Of a DNA stretch of 38,597 nt, positions 11,873 through 21,658 are shown piece by piece; positions within the stretch are counted from its first letter, which is position 1, and every line of letters starts with the position of its first letter. The notes beneath the pieces were generated by a model, which had not been told where the DNA came from, did no database searches, and saw only the letters and a program-made list of their open reading frames with translations. Origin of the DNA: Cochliopodium minus (taxonomy: Eukaryota; Discosea; Himatismenida; Cochliopodiidae); the NCBI GenBank assembly GCA_024220525.1, contig JAMYWO010000150.1, positions 40,043 to 78,639 on the forward strand. The letters are read 5' to 3'. Made by a program: the position numbers and the translations under genes.

Positions 11873-12655
11873 ATGTGCGATAGAGTACTCAATGATAATT
11901 TTTGCTTCAAAATAATCCATTTGGGTAATGAATATAACTTCAATTCCTCAAATAATACAATATTTCTTAAAGGAAATAAATCAGTTGGAAGAACATCGCT
12001 GATAGAAAGATTCGAAAACAATCAATTTGAAGCAGAAATCAAAAATGTAAAATTATTTGTTCTTTGAAATGAAATTTTTTTGATTATTCAAAAGAAATCA
12101 CATTTCAGATCGAAAAAAATTAAATCTCTTGGAAAGATGGTCACACTTGGAATTTGGGATTATGTAAAACACAAAATTTTTTTTTTTTTTTGAATTCTTG
12201 TCGATTATAAATTAATTTATTTTAAAAAGCATTCTTGTAAAGAAATTTCAATTTAATTTCAAAAAAAAAGAAAATTTAAATGGAAATGTAAATAAATATG
12301 ACAGCTCCAATTTATATGAAAAACTCACATGGAGTGGTGATTCTTTATGATGTCACAAACAGAAAAAGCTTTGAAGATAATAGACAATGGTTAAAAGAAA
12401 CAAAAAAATTCATTGATGCTAAATGTATATTAGTTGGTACCAAAATAGATCTAGAAAGTAAAAGAGTTGTTTCATATGAAGAAGGATATAAATTTGCAAG
12501 TACATTTGGTTTTTACTTTTTTTTTTTTTTAATTTCTCAAAATAAAAAAAACTTTCCTCGTAGGATTATTATTCATTGAAACAAGCTCAAAATTTTCAAT
12601 CAATGTGGAAGAATTATACTTTATTGACTTTTTTTATGATGGGGATAGAATTTGA
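11873..12655 (+). pseudogene. Degenerate Ras/Rab-like GTPase
   Basis: Small GTPase remnant. Pieces: 11873-12050 or so (P-loop region), 12109-12163 (VTLGIWDY), about 12298-12508, 12564-12655. The P-loop reads GNKSVGRTS, with arginine in place of the invariant lysine. The DxxGQ switch II segment that should follow IWD cannot be found between 12164 and 12297. The base-contact motif is GTKID rather than NKxD, while GVVILYDVTN, RQWLKE and ETSSKFSINVEE are clear family landmarks. The junction into 12109 is one base out of phase. After 12655 a different frame stays open to 12881 with no homology I recognise (starts EFEKINQICAIPCF). Either it is a decayed gene or a GTP-independent relative with unusual exons; loss of the lysine and of G3 makes normal GTPase action unlikely. 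Confidence 0.6.
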
Positions 12656-12988
12656 GAAAATAAACCAGATTTGTGCAATTCCTTGTTTTGATTTTGTCTC
12701 GAAAAATTCTTCAAAGTTTCCTATGACTATAAAAGAAGAAATATTAAGCTTTGTTGTTTGTTTAAAAATCAAAAAATTGGAAACTCCTCCAAAATATATT
12801 TTGTTCAAAATTCTAAAAGAAAGTATTTTGACATATCAAAGCTTTATTTCAACTTTTAAATATGAAGAAGATAAGATATAGGAAAAATGGACATCACAAT
12901 AGAAAATCAAATTCTAATAATTTTTGCTTGATTTATTAAACAATTCTTTAAAAACTCCTTTTTTTGTTTCTTTTTCACTTTATTTAAT

Positions 12989-14454
12989 TTATTTAATTTC
13001 CATTTCTTTTCCAATTTGATCAATTATTCTAGTTTGCTCTAATCTTGTCTTCCAAAAAATAAAAATTCCGATAGAAACAACAATGAGGGAGCCCCCAACA
13101 ACACCCAAAACGATACCAATGATAACTCTATTTGAAATACCTTACAATTCGATCCCATAGAAGTAGAAAGAGAAACAGAAAGGGAGTTCTGTTGATTATT
13201 CAATGATGATTTAATTTTGTAACATTTGTTGTTTTTATAAGTTGGTTGAATAACGAATTGAGAATCATTTAAATTCAATTTTTGAGAACAATTATAGGTT
13301 ATAATGGTGGTATTTGTAACTCCGTTTGAAGGTTTTACATCAATGATCATTGTAATAGTTCCATTCAAAGAAACACATCCATTATTAAGATTAATGATAG
13401 TGTTATAACTCGAAAAAAGAAAAAGAATCGAGGAATCATTGGACTGGGTGAAATTTCCATTTAATATTGTTATTGAAGAATGATTAAGAAGAATCATTTT
13501 TATTATTTCAAGATTTCCTGTAATCGTTATTGTTGTTTGGTTGAGTGAAACAGTTTCTGATATGATAGTCGTGGTGTTTGTAAAAATTGGAGTGAAAGAA
13601 TATCCCCATTTATTAGAATTTGGGTCAAAATTGCAAGAGATATTATAAAGTGAAGAATCCAAAATTATTCCTAAAAAAAAAATAAAGTTATATAAAGTTT
13701 ATTATAAATTGAAAATCTTTTTTGATTTAAAAAAAAAAAGGGTTTACCTTGGGAGCCACAATTCTCGCAGCTTGCGACAGGATATAAACAATTAAAAGGA
13801 GAAAAAGTAGAAGGAAAATTGGTGGAAGGAAAATTGGTGGAAGGTGAAGTTGTGGAAGGAATATTAGTAGGTAGAATTTCCGTTTGTGGTATGGACATAG
13901 ATGATGAAGGAAACATTGTTGAAGGTGATATGGTGGATGGTATTTGTGTACTTGGAACTAGGGTCGATGGAGTTAATGTGGAAGGAACTTCGGTGGAAGG
14001 TATTAATGTAGAAGGCGCCATTGTGGTGGGACAATTAGAAACCCCATAAGAATAATTATATTCTAATTTTATAATGTATTTAATAAAAAAATATTATTAA
14101 ATTATTATTATTCAAAAACAATAAAAAAAGCAATAATCTACTTTCTAAATAATCTCTAAAATTGTTACCTGACAACAAATTATCTCCTCCCCAAACTGAA
14201 GTAGAAAAATTATTTAAAATAGAGTTATAAAGAGAGGAACAATCCTGACCAACAGCAGCTCCAGTCGTGTTTGTCGTACAAATACATCCAATTGCATTGA
14301 ACCCATTTTCGTTGTTATAAAAAGTGTTGGAATAAATGATGGTTCTTGCTGCAGTAACTGAAGAAACTTCCCCAATAATATTTCCAACTGTAGTCCCATT
14401 TATTATGGGAGTGTTTGAATAAGAGTTTGTTATTTGAACAACATATCCATCATC
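12989..14454 (-). CDS. GLUG beta-helix surface protein, C-terminal exons with stalk and membrane anchor (part 3 of 3)
   Basis: Exons 14454-14169, 14062-13748 and 13670-12989. The first gives beta-helix rungs (VVQITNSYS, TVGNIIGEV, a TNTTGAAVGQDCSSLYN region). The second holds a serine/threonine/proline stalk of about a dozen PST-type repeats (APSTLIPSTEVPSTL and variants), likely O-glycosylated, and a Cys cluster (CLYPVASCENCG). The third has many NxS/T sites, then a membrane helix IIGIVLGVVGGSLIVVSIG and a short cytoplasmic tail with KTRLEQTRIIDQIG. The helix lies in a frame one base away from the exon's earlier part: near 13140 a G appears to be missing between CK and GISNRV. The exon length also fails division by three by exactly one base, so a sequencing indel or a true frameshift is likely. 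Its 3' end faces the Ras-like gene. Confidence 0.78.
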
Positions 14455-14479
14455 CTTATTTATTTTAATTTTTTTGAGT

Positions 14480-14640
14480 TTATTTTGTGGTTAATTTTTA
14501 TTTATTTTTATTTATTTTATTTATTTTTATTTATTTTATTTATTTTATTTATTTTATTTATTTTATTTATTTTATTTATCATATTTATTTTATTTATTTT
14601 ATTTATCAAATTTATTTTATTTATCAAATTTATTTATATT
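14480..14640. repeat. TTTTATTTA array with CAAATTTATTTTATTTAT units
   Basis: Matches the array at 4477-4640. Its right third contains a CAAATTTATTTTATTTAT unit that recurs at 36285-36330. It sits between a GLUG exon that needs upstream exons on its right and an ankyrin frame that may need downstream exons on its left. Confidence 0.8.
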
Positions 14641-14697
14641 TTTTTTTAAAACATTTTATCTGAACTTTTAAAATATTTTCAAAAAATTTTTTTTTTT

Positions 14698-14978
14698 TTA
14701 CCTTGCTTTGTATTCCAGAAATAATTTCAACAAATTGAAATTAAGAATATCATTTTTCAATAAATAATGAAAAGGAGAATGTTTTTGAGAATTTTTGTTT
14801 TTAAGACTGCATTTTTTCTCTACTAAATATCTTACTGTTTCCTCCTTTTTTGACAATTTTTTGTTTGATAAAATGTGGTGTAGGGGCGTTTGTTTGAAAA
14901 ATTTGGTGTTGACATGTACGCTTGCCTTACTTTCTACCATCAGTTTTATGATTTCCAACGTAATAAACTTATTTTCGC
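14698..14978 (-). CDS. Ankyrin-repeat protein fragment
   Basis: One minus-strand exon, from an acceptor near 14978. It encodes about two and a half ankyrin repeats: EIIKLMVESKASVHV, TPLHHILSNK, RYLVEKKCSLKNKN, SPFHYLLKN, KLFLEYKA, with the TPLH and long-helix spacing of the family. The frame ends at TAA (14698-14700), but the same bases form an AG|GTAA donor, so the gene may continue to the left. No 5' exon or start codon is convincing on the right. It lies in what would be a GLUG intron if the reordered layout is right. It may be a nested gene or the product of a chimeric join in the repeat. Confidence 0.55.
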
Positions 14979-15357
14979 CTTTTTAAATGTAAATTAAGAA
15001 ATCAATTAAAAACATTTTATAATTACAAAAAAAAATTTGCATTAAAAAGCAAAAGATTAAATTATTCAATGGATGAAATTGGATCTATCCATTGTATAAT
15101 CAATGGAATATTTTATCAATGGAGATCCGAGAATGAAAATTTGTTAGTAAATATATCAAGAATGGATCCAATCAATATCAATCAAATGATAATGTGATTA
15201 TATTCAATCAATGATCAATTTATATACTATCATATGTTGAAATATAAAAATTGATCCAAATTATATGAAATTTTTTTTATAAAACTTTATCGAGCAAACA
15301 GTAAAAAACCAAGAATCGCATCGAAATTAAAACAAAAAATAAAATATTTTTCTTTCT
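14979..15357. other. No gene seen; one inverted repeat
   Basis: 379 bases to the end of piece C. The only structure I see is a 14-base inverted repeat (13 of 14 pairs, arms 15061-15074 and 15087-15100, 12-base loop), followed by several ATCAAT/CAATGG words. Confidence 0.4.
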
Positions 15358-15358
15358 N
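15358..15358. other. Single-N assembly joint C/D
   Basis: Right after this N come 21 bases identical to the last 21 bases of the window (38577-38597), in the middle of an LCAT-like exon. The left side is non-coding and unrelated to that gene. Confidence 0.9.
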
Positions 15359-15500
15359 CGAAGATTTGAAGGGTGCCCTTTCTCTGAATCTTTGGATGCC
15401 TAGATCTAATGTCTCCATGATTGTTAGAAAGATGTTATCTCTAGGTTGGTTGTTAGATCCTTTTTGTGTTGAACAAATCTTTGAAATAATTTCAAAATGA
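15359..15500 (+). CDS. LCAT/PLA2G15-like lipase, end of last exon (continues from 37226-38597)
   Basis: 3' end of the lipase gene whose body lies at the right end of the window. The frame enters as GAA GAT TTG and continues GALSLNLWMPRSNVSMI to a TGA at 15498-15500, closely following the GDG...LKSAL...W end of PLA2G15. The final stretch (MLSLGWLLDPFCVEQIFEI) aligns to the region that holds the catalytic histidine in LCAT and PLA2G15, but no histidine is present there. See the entry at 37226 for the domain account. On its own this would be an orphan exon with no gene in front of it. Confidence 0.85.
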
Positions 15501-15543
15501 ACAAAACATTAAAATTTAATTAAATAAATAAATAAAAAAAAAA

Positions 15544-16794
15544 ATGAATTTGTCCAATGAAAAGAATAATACACCAAAACAAATATGGATAATGATTTTA
15601 TCTTTTCTCCCAATCAAAGATTTTCTATCAATTTCTCTCACTTGCAAATTATTCAATGAGATTTTAAAGGAGAACGAGATCTTTTGGAGATTATTCGTTC
15701 ATAAAAACTATCAAGAATATTCATTGCCCTCTCAATTCAAGGGTTGGAAGGAATTTTATCTTTTGGCATTGAAAATAGGATGGGATCCCAACAAAATTGT
15801 AAACAATAAAATTCCATTCAATATAATCAAAATTTTTTTTCTTCAAATTTCTTTATGCATAAAATCAATCCAATTAATTTTGAATATTTTATTTTGTGCC
15901 AAAAATATCAGATATTAAACTGTTTTCATCAAATTTTTAATTAATAATTTTAAATTCAAATAATTTTGAATTAAAATACATTTTAGCACATAAATCACGA
16001 AATAATAAATAAAACTACAATAAGATCAATAGAAGCTTCAAAGGATGGATGGATAAGTTGTTTTAGCCAAAACAGTTTGGCAGAAGAGTTGTTGTATCCT
16101 TTCCACATCAAAAATATTTCTTTTGCTCATGCTTTTGGTGTTGCTTTTTCTCGTTCTTTGCTGTATTCTAAAAATTTTCTTTATGGCTGTTGCGAAAATA
16201 GATTTGCTCTGTAAACAAAATAAAAAAAAATAAATTAAAAAAATAAATTAAAAAAAAAAAAAAAAATTGAAATTTTTTATTTAAAAAATGTCAGATACTC
16301 CAACCTTTATAGCAAAGATTTGTCTTTATGCCACAACAATTCAAACTCTATTATAAAGGAAAAGGCATTTGAGACGGGAGACACTGTGTACATAATGTTA
16401 CACAAAGGTTCATACTCAAAGGACAATGCTACCGTCAGTTATTTTAAGCTTCAAAATGAGACAATAACTTATTTGTTGACTTTAATTGATATCCCATTAA
16501 AAGGTATTAATTTTATTTTAAAAAAAAATTGTTATTTTGTTCATTTTAAATTATTCTATTTATTTCTTTTGCGTCATGAATGCTTTTTTTTTTTAATTTT
16601 AATTTTTGAAATTTTTAGGAGAAAAGCTTTATTTCTTTAATTCCCATCACTCTGCTTTTGAAATTGAAATGCTGACTCCTATACATCTCTCGGATGAACT
16701 CCCCTCTTCTCTCACTATTCATTCCTTCAATCTCCTCCAAAAAAATGACTGCCAAAAAAATGACCACAAAAAAAAAAAAAAAAAAAATTTTTAG
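15544..16794 (+). CDS. F-box protein
   Basis: Likely substrate adaptor of an SCF ubiquitin ligase. Exons 15544-15798, 15987-16210, 16295-16503, 16619-16794 sum to 864 bases, 287 aa. Residues ~10-50 form an F-box: PKQIWIMILSFLPIKDFLSI then LTCKLFNEI and EIFWRLF. The rest (WISCFSQNSLAEELLYP, FGVAFSRSLLYSKNFLYG, DTVYIMLHKGSYSKDN, GEKLYFFNSHHSAF) has short strand-like repeats that suggest a small beta-propeller, but I cannot assign a family. The C-terminus becomes a poly-lysine run coded by an A-tract before TAG, so the exact stop depends on the A count there. It starts 44 bases after the lipase stop on the same strand. Confidence 0.85.
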
Positions 16795-16870
16795 TTTTTA
16801 TTCTTGATTAATTTTAATTTTTAATTTCATTTCTGTTTAAGATTTAAATTTAAATTTTTTTTCTCCTTTT

Positions 16871-17444
16871 TTAATTTCCTTCTCCTTTGTAAGTGTTTTT
16901 GTTGTTCTGTGCCTCGTTTATGTGTAACGTACAGTAGGCCCTCCCATTTCCAAACTTGTAGTTGGTCAAGTTTAATTGCATGGTGCATCCAGTAGTTGAG
17001 CATTTAACTTTGCAAAAAAAAAAAATCAAAAAAATCTTTTTGGGGTGGAAAAATTCTAACAACAAATTTTGTGATATGCCTTTCAAAATGTTAGTGTTTT
17101 TTTTTAATTTTAAATTCACAATCAATTTAATGAAAGGGTTTGATTAGTCATCTCTGATGTTTTATTTTTTATTGTTGAAATGATTTGATATTTGCTCAGG
17201 TATATTGATTATTATATTGTGTATACTTTACAAAGTAAAATGTTTTACCACTTCTTGCTTTGGTGGTCCTATTTTGAATCCTTCTGCACTATATAATTCA
17301 AAATTTAATTTTTATTATTCTATTTCAATAAAAGAAAATATACCTATAAACTGTTTTATTACAAGATCCACATTTTCCTTTTTGTTGTAATTGAAATTGA
17401 ATCAAATAAAAAAAAGAATTGACAATATTGGTACCCAAATTCAT
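16871..17444 (-). CDS. Small single-LIM-domain protein
   Basis: CRIP-like zinc protein of about 79 aa. Exons: 17444-17435 (MNLG), 17377-17344, 17288-17232, 17007-16871. The joined start reads GKCGSCNKTVYSAEGFKIG, a typical first LIM half with CxxC. It is followed by PPKQEVVKHFT, and then, in the last exon, KCSTTGCTMQLNL and GRAYCTLHI, which supply the remaining cysteines and the closing CxxH. Single LIM proteins usually act as adaptors on actin or transcription complexes. The junction between the third and fourth exons is one base out of phase with canonical GT-AG borders, and the expected cysteine after the HFT histidine is not read. So an indel, an odd splice site or a slightly different exon is likely at that point. 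Confidence 0.7.
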
Positions 17445-17810
17445 TTTTTTTTTTTTTATTGATCACCATCTTAATATAATAAATCAAAAGGAGATGAACA
17501 TATTGTTTCTTGATTATAAGAAATGATGTAGTTTTCTAATCAAAGTTTGATTTTCAATTTTAGTTTAATTTAACAAATTTAGCCAGCTATAAATAATAGG
17601 AAAGTGGGAAACCAATAAGCTGAAAGTCTGCTGTCAAAGATAAAGGGAGAATTTCTTTTCTTTTACTTTTATAAATCAAAAATAATAAAAAAATCAAAGA
17701 GAGTAAATTTTCTATTTACAGTTTAGAAACAATCATATCTGATTAGATATTAGATTTGAATCATACAACTAAGAAAAATCAAAAGAAAAAGAAATATAAA
17801 TAAAGAGAGG
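17445..17810. promoter_or_regulatory. Divergent region between LIM and PEX11 genes
   Basis: 366 AT-rich bases upstream of both genes. I see no repeat, RNA gene or named motif. Confidence 0.35.
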
Positions 17811-18920
17811 ATGAAAAAATTTGTAAGATACATTAACGACTATAATGGAAGAGATAAATTCTACAGAACAATCCAATATGGATTGAAAATGCTTGTATTT
17901 TACACCACAGAAATAAGAAATCTGAAAAAGGAAGGAAGAGGAGAGATACCTACCTTCCTGGCAGGCTTCGAGAAGGGATTATCAAGTGGAAGAAAATTGA
18001 TGAGAATAGGAAGTATCCCAGGCTCCTATATGACGTTTATCAATTCATTGAATGAGAAGCAGCTCCCTTTGAGGATTTTGACTGCCATCAGAGATTTCCT
18101 TGGATTCATCTTCCTTTTTTTCGATCATGTCAATTGGCTCGCATCTTCGGCTGCGCATAAGGCATTGGCATGGGATACGAAAGTAAAATAAATTTTTTTT
18201 TTTTAAGCGAATTTTGAATCAAAATAATAAAAACACCAAATAAAAAAAACAAACAAATAATCCAAAAAATTCAAATACATATAAAGTTTTCTTCGATCAA
18301 AGTTTTAAAAAAAAGATTAATCAAAGATTTAAGATGGTTTTATTTCTTGTTTTGGTTGAAATTTAAAAAAAAGTTCAAAAATTTGTTTAAATCTAAACAA
18401 CTTTCTTTAAATTCAATATTTCCAAATGAAAAATAAATCAAATTGAAAAAATATATATTAAATATTTATTCTCAAAAAAAAATTAATATAAATTATTTTT
18501 AAAAACTAATTCTTTTTAATTAAGTCATTTTTTTTAAATTTGTTATTTTTTTTTAATTTCATTAAACTAATCAAATTTAATTTTAAGAAATCGGAGAGAT
18601 TCGTCGACACATTATGGCTCATCGGACTTGTTCTTTCAACCATCATAGACACCATCAAATACGTGCAAGACCTCCAACTCATTGAAAAAATCAAAAAGCA
18701 AGCAAAAAATGATCAACAAAAGGAAACAGATGCCAAAGAGGAGATTAAAAAAATAAATGACCGTAACAAAAATCTCCCTTTTAAATACATCAAAAATTTT
18801 TTCGATATGCCTGTTGCTATGAGTGCCATTGATTTGTTGAACATCAATCTTGGTTGGAAAGGTTTTTTCGGTTTTGTTTCTTCTTTTTCTTCTGCTTATT
18901 TATTGTGGCCTGCCAATTAG
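17811..18920 (+). CDS. PEX11: PEX11 family peroxisomal membrane protein
   Basis: PEX11 proteins elongate the peroxisome membrane before division. Exons 17811-18182 and 18588-18920 give 234 aa, the usual PEX11 length. The N-terminus has the signature GRDKFYRTIQYGLKML, followed by an amphipathic stretch and GLSSGRKLMRIGSIPG, matching the family's SxxRKxxRxG box. A hydrophobic span (LGFIFLFFDHVNWLA) follows. The second exon carries FVDTLWLIGLVLSTIIDTI, a charged loop and the closing FFGFVSSFSSAYLLW, which corresponds to the GxxGxxSSxxxL end. The single intron (405 bases) is long for this window. The gene implies the organism has peroxisomes. Confidence 0.93.
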
Positions 18921-19157
18921 TTTTTCTTATTTCAGTTTGTGGTTTTTTTTTTTGGTTTAATAAAGAATTGTTCAAAATTAATAACAACATGTTTATAATT
19001 TTTTTTAAAAGTAAAACTTGATCCAACAAAAACAAAAAAAACTTTCAAAAATTAAAAATTTGTTGAAATCCATTGAAGAATTCAATTATTGGAGTTGTGA
19101 ATATTGATTCAATTTTTTTTTTTTCAATTAAAAAATAAAAATCAAATTAAAAAAAAA

Positions 19158-20145
19158 ATGAAGGAAAATAAGAACTATGAATTCATTGTTGAAGAGAAAA
19201 TCTTCTCATATGATACTGATAAATTCCCATTTTATAATATAATCAAAGATATACTTAATGATGTCGAATTAGATGAAATACATACCCTTGATAAAGAATC
19301 AAATAAAGAAAAATATATAAATGAAAAGACAGATTTGAGAACAAACTTTCATAAAATGCTATATGATTCAAAAAAATTGTATGAAGAATTTCTATTGATC
19401 TATAGAAAGTTTATATTCGATGAAATAATTCCACTTTTCGAAAAATTTGATGAAGAATACATCATATTTCAGTCCTTTCCTACATTTAGATTCGCCACTC
19501 CAAATAATTTGAGCGGTAAATAATCATCTTTTAACCATTTAATTAATTCGAACTCAAAACAAGTATCTGAGGGACATAGGTTGGAATAAATACAAATCTT
19601 TGGTTTTATATGTTGAATATTTTTTTTATTTTTTTAAAATCCAAAGAGATGGAGAAAATATGCATCCCAAATATGAATTCAACTATTGTATTCCATTGAC
19701 TGAAATGTCAAATTCAACAAGCTTTTACATCGAGGATAATCCTTGTAAAAAAAAATAATAATTTTTCAACCCTATCATGATATATTTGTCATAACAAGAT
19801 TCTAATTCCTTTCATCTGATCCCACCAATGAAATACTCGAATATCCTTCAATTTTGGGGATCTCAATGTTTTCATTATTCCAAGAAAAACGAAACACAAA
19901 AGACCAGAGTTTCATTCGACTTTAGAATAGTATCTCATTCAAAATATAAGGATTTCATCCAAGAGAATATAGGAGAAATGGATTCTCTATCACCATACTT
20001 CTCCATTTATTATTCTGCATACAATACAAAGGATAAAAAAGTATATTCATTGAGTGATGATGATAATTCCATCAAATCTATACAAAATTTTGAAGAACAT
20101 TGCATTCTTATACATGATTTGCTTTTTGACCTTTTGGAAAATTAA
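19158..20145 (+). CDS. StrG-like putative Fe(II)/2-oxoglutarate dioxygenase
   Basis: Exons 19158-19515, 19564-19579 (16 bases), 19647-19744, 19799-20145 sum to 819 bases, 272 aa. The C-terminal half resembles the StrG family of double-stranded beta-helix oxygenases, first known from streptomycin gene clusters. It has FPTFRFATPNNLSG, the HxD metal motif in SEGHRDGENMHPKYEFNY, CIPLTEMSNSTSFYIED, and the distal histidine plus arginine in CFHYSKKNETQKTRVSFDFR. The 16-base exon lies directly before the HxD site and supplies its histidine codon. The N-terminal half is polar, mostly helical and not recognised. Substrate unknown; the activity is inferred from the conserved metal and co-substrate residues. 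Confidence 0.75.
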
Positions 20146-20348
20146 TTTATTTGTAAAACCAAAATATGATCTGCTAACCTAATATGGAAATCCCATTCAC
20201 CTCACATTTTTTTATTTATTTATTTATTAATACCAAAAATAGAAATGTATTTTTTAGAATGATAGATTTTTAACTAAAAAAAGAAAATATCAAAATAAAT
20301 AATTAAAAAATAAAAAAAAATTTAAAAAAAAGAGATAAAATAAAATAA

Positions 20349-21267
20349 ATGAGCTCAACAAGATCTAAAATTTGTATTTTGGGAGATGGTAAATTTGAAT
20401 TGTTTTTATTTTTCAAAATTAGTTAATCAAACAATTCATAAAGGTGGAGTTGGGAAAACTGCATTGTAAAGAGGATTTTTAATATTTATACTGAAAAAAT
20501 AAATAATTTTTATTTATATTTTTTCTTTTTTAAATAGCACTATTCAATTTTGTACAAATACATTCATTTCAGATTATGATCCAACAAGTAAAACTATGAA
20601 ATTAAAATTTAAAAGAAAATTATTATTATCCTCTAAATTATTTCATCATAAAAAAAAATTATTATAGTTGAAGATTCATATAGAAAACAAGTCGTTGTTG
20701 ATGATGATGTCACAATGGTAGAAATTTTGGATACTGCAGGACAAGAAGGTAAAATATTTAAAATATATACTCAACAATATAAATAATCAAATTAAAGAAA
20801 ATAATCAATTTATACACCGAAATATGAAAATTAAAAATAATTTTAAACACAAAAATATAGAATTTAAAGCATTGAGAGATCAATGGATTAGAGGATGTGA
20901 AGGATTTATAGTAATGTACTCTATAGATTCCTTGTCATCATTCGAAGAAGTGAATTCCTTCATTGAAAATATAGAAATCGTGATGGATAAAAGAGCAGAT
21001 CAATTGAATATCATTGTCGTTGGAAATAAATGCGATCTCGAGGATGAAAGAGAAGTATCAACTGAAGCAGGAGAGAATATGGCTAAATCTATCAATGCTA
21101 TCTTCAAAGAGGCTTCTGCAAAGACAAGAACTAATGTTGAAGAGAGTATTTTCGATATCATCAGAAAAATGAGACAAAATCCTGTTGGATCCAACAATAA
21201 TTCCAACAACAAGAAATCTGGAGGTAGTTCTGATAAGAAATCTGGTGGTATTTGCAACCTTCTTTAA
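20349..21267 (+). CDS. Ras-family small GTPase
   Basis: Exons 20349-20388, 20444-20465, 20538-20587, 20668-20748, 20861-21267 total 600 bases, 199 aa. All G motifs are intact: GDGGVGKT (G1; the intron falls inside it), an effector loop with YDPT and EDSYRKQ, DTAGQEE (G3), GNKCDL (G4) and EASAKTRTNVEE (G5). The effector region matches Ras proper (SDYDPT...IEDSYRKQ). The tail is Asn/Ser/Lys/Gly rich and ends CNLL, a CaaX box with leucine last, which favours geranylgeranylation. It acts as a membrane-bound molecular switch, probably in growth, motility or macropinocytosis as in other amoebae (inference). It contrasts with the decayed GTPase at 11873. Confidence 0.95.
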
Positions 21268-21658
21268 AAACAATGTCTTTTTTTTCTATTCGAAGGAATG
21301 TATTGTGTTTGATAAAAATTAAAAGTTGATCCATTTCTTTCTTTTTATATAACAAATACATACCTTTTTTTTTCTTAATTTAAAGAATCCAATTTGAGGG
21401 TTAATTGTATTGAAATAACCGCAAATTTTCTTTAATTTTTGGATCTACTTTCCATTTTAAGTTAAATTTGAATTAAAAGATTTTGAAAACTCAAAAAGGA
21501 TACTTCAAAATTGTCCATAATCCATTTTGTATTCATTCCTTTGTGATTTGAATTAGGAGTCTTATTCCTTCAAAAAAATAAAAAATTTAATTTTTTTATT
21601 TGAGATTATTTAAAGAAAAAATCGAAAAAAAATAAAAGAAAATAAAAAAAAAAAAAAA
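21268..21658. other. Intergenic region
   Basis: 391 bases between the Ras stop and the zinc-finger start, same strand. AT-rich, ending in an A-rich leader just before the ATG. I see no feature in it. Confidence 0.4.

Noticed and set aside
13819-14049. Plus-strand Val/Glu/Gly repeat frame
   Set aside because: Shadow of the PST stalk repeats of the minus-strand GLUG gene.
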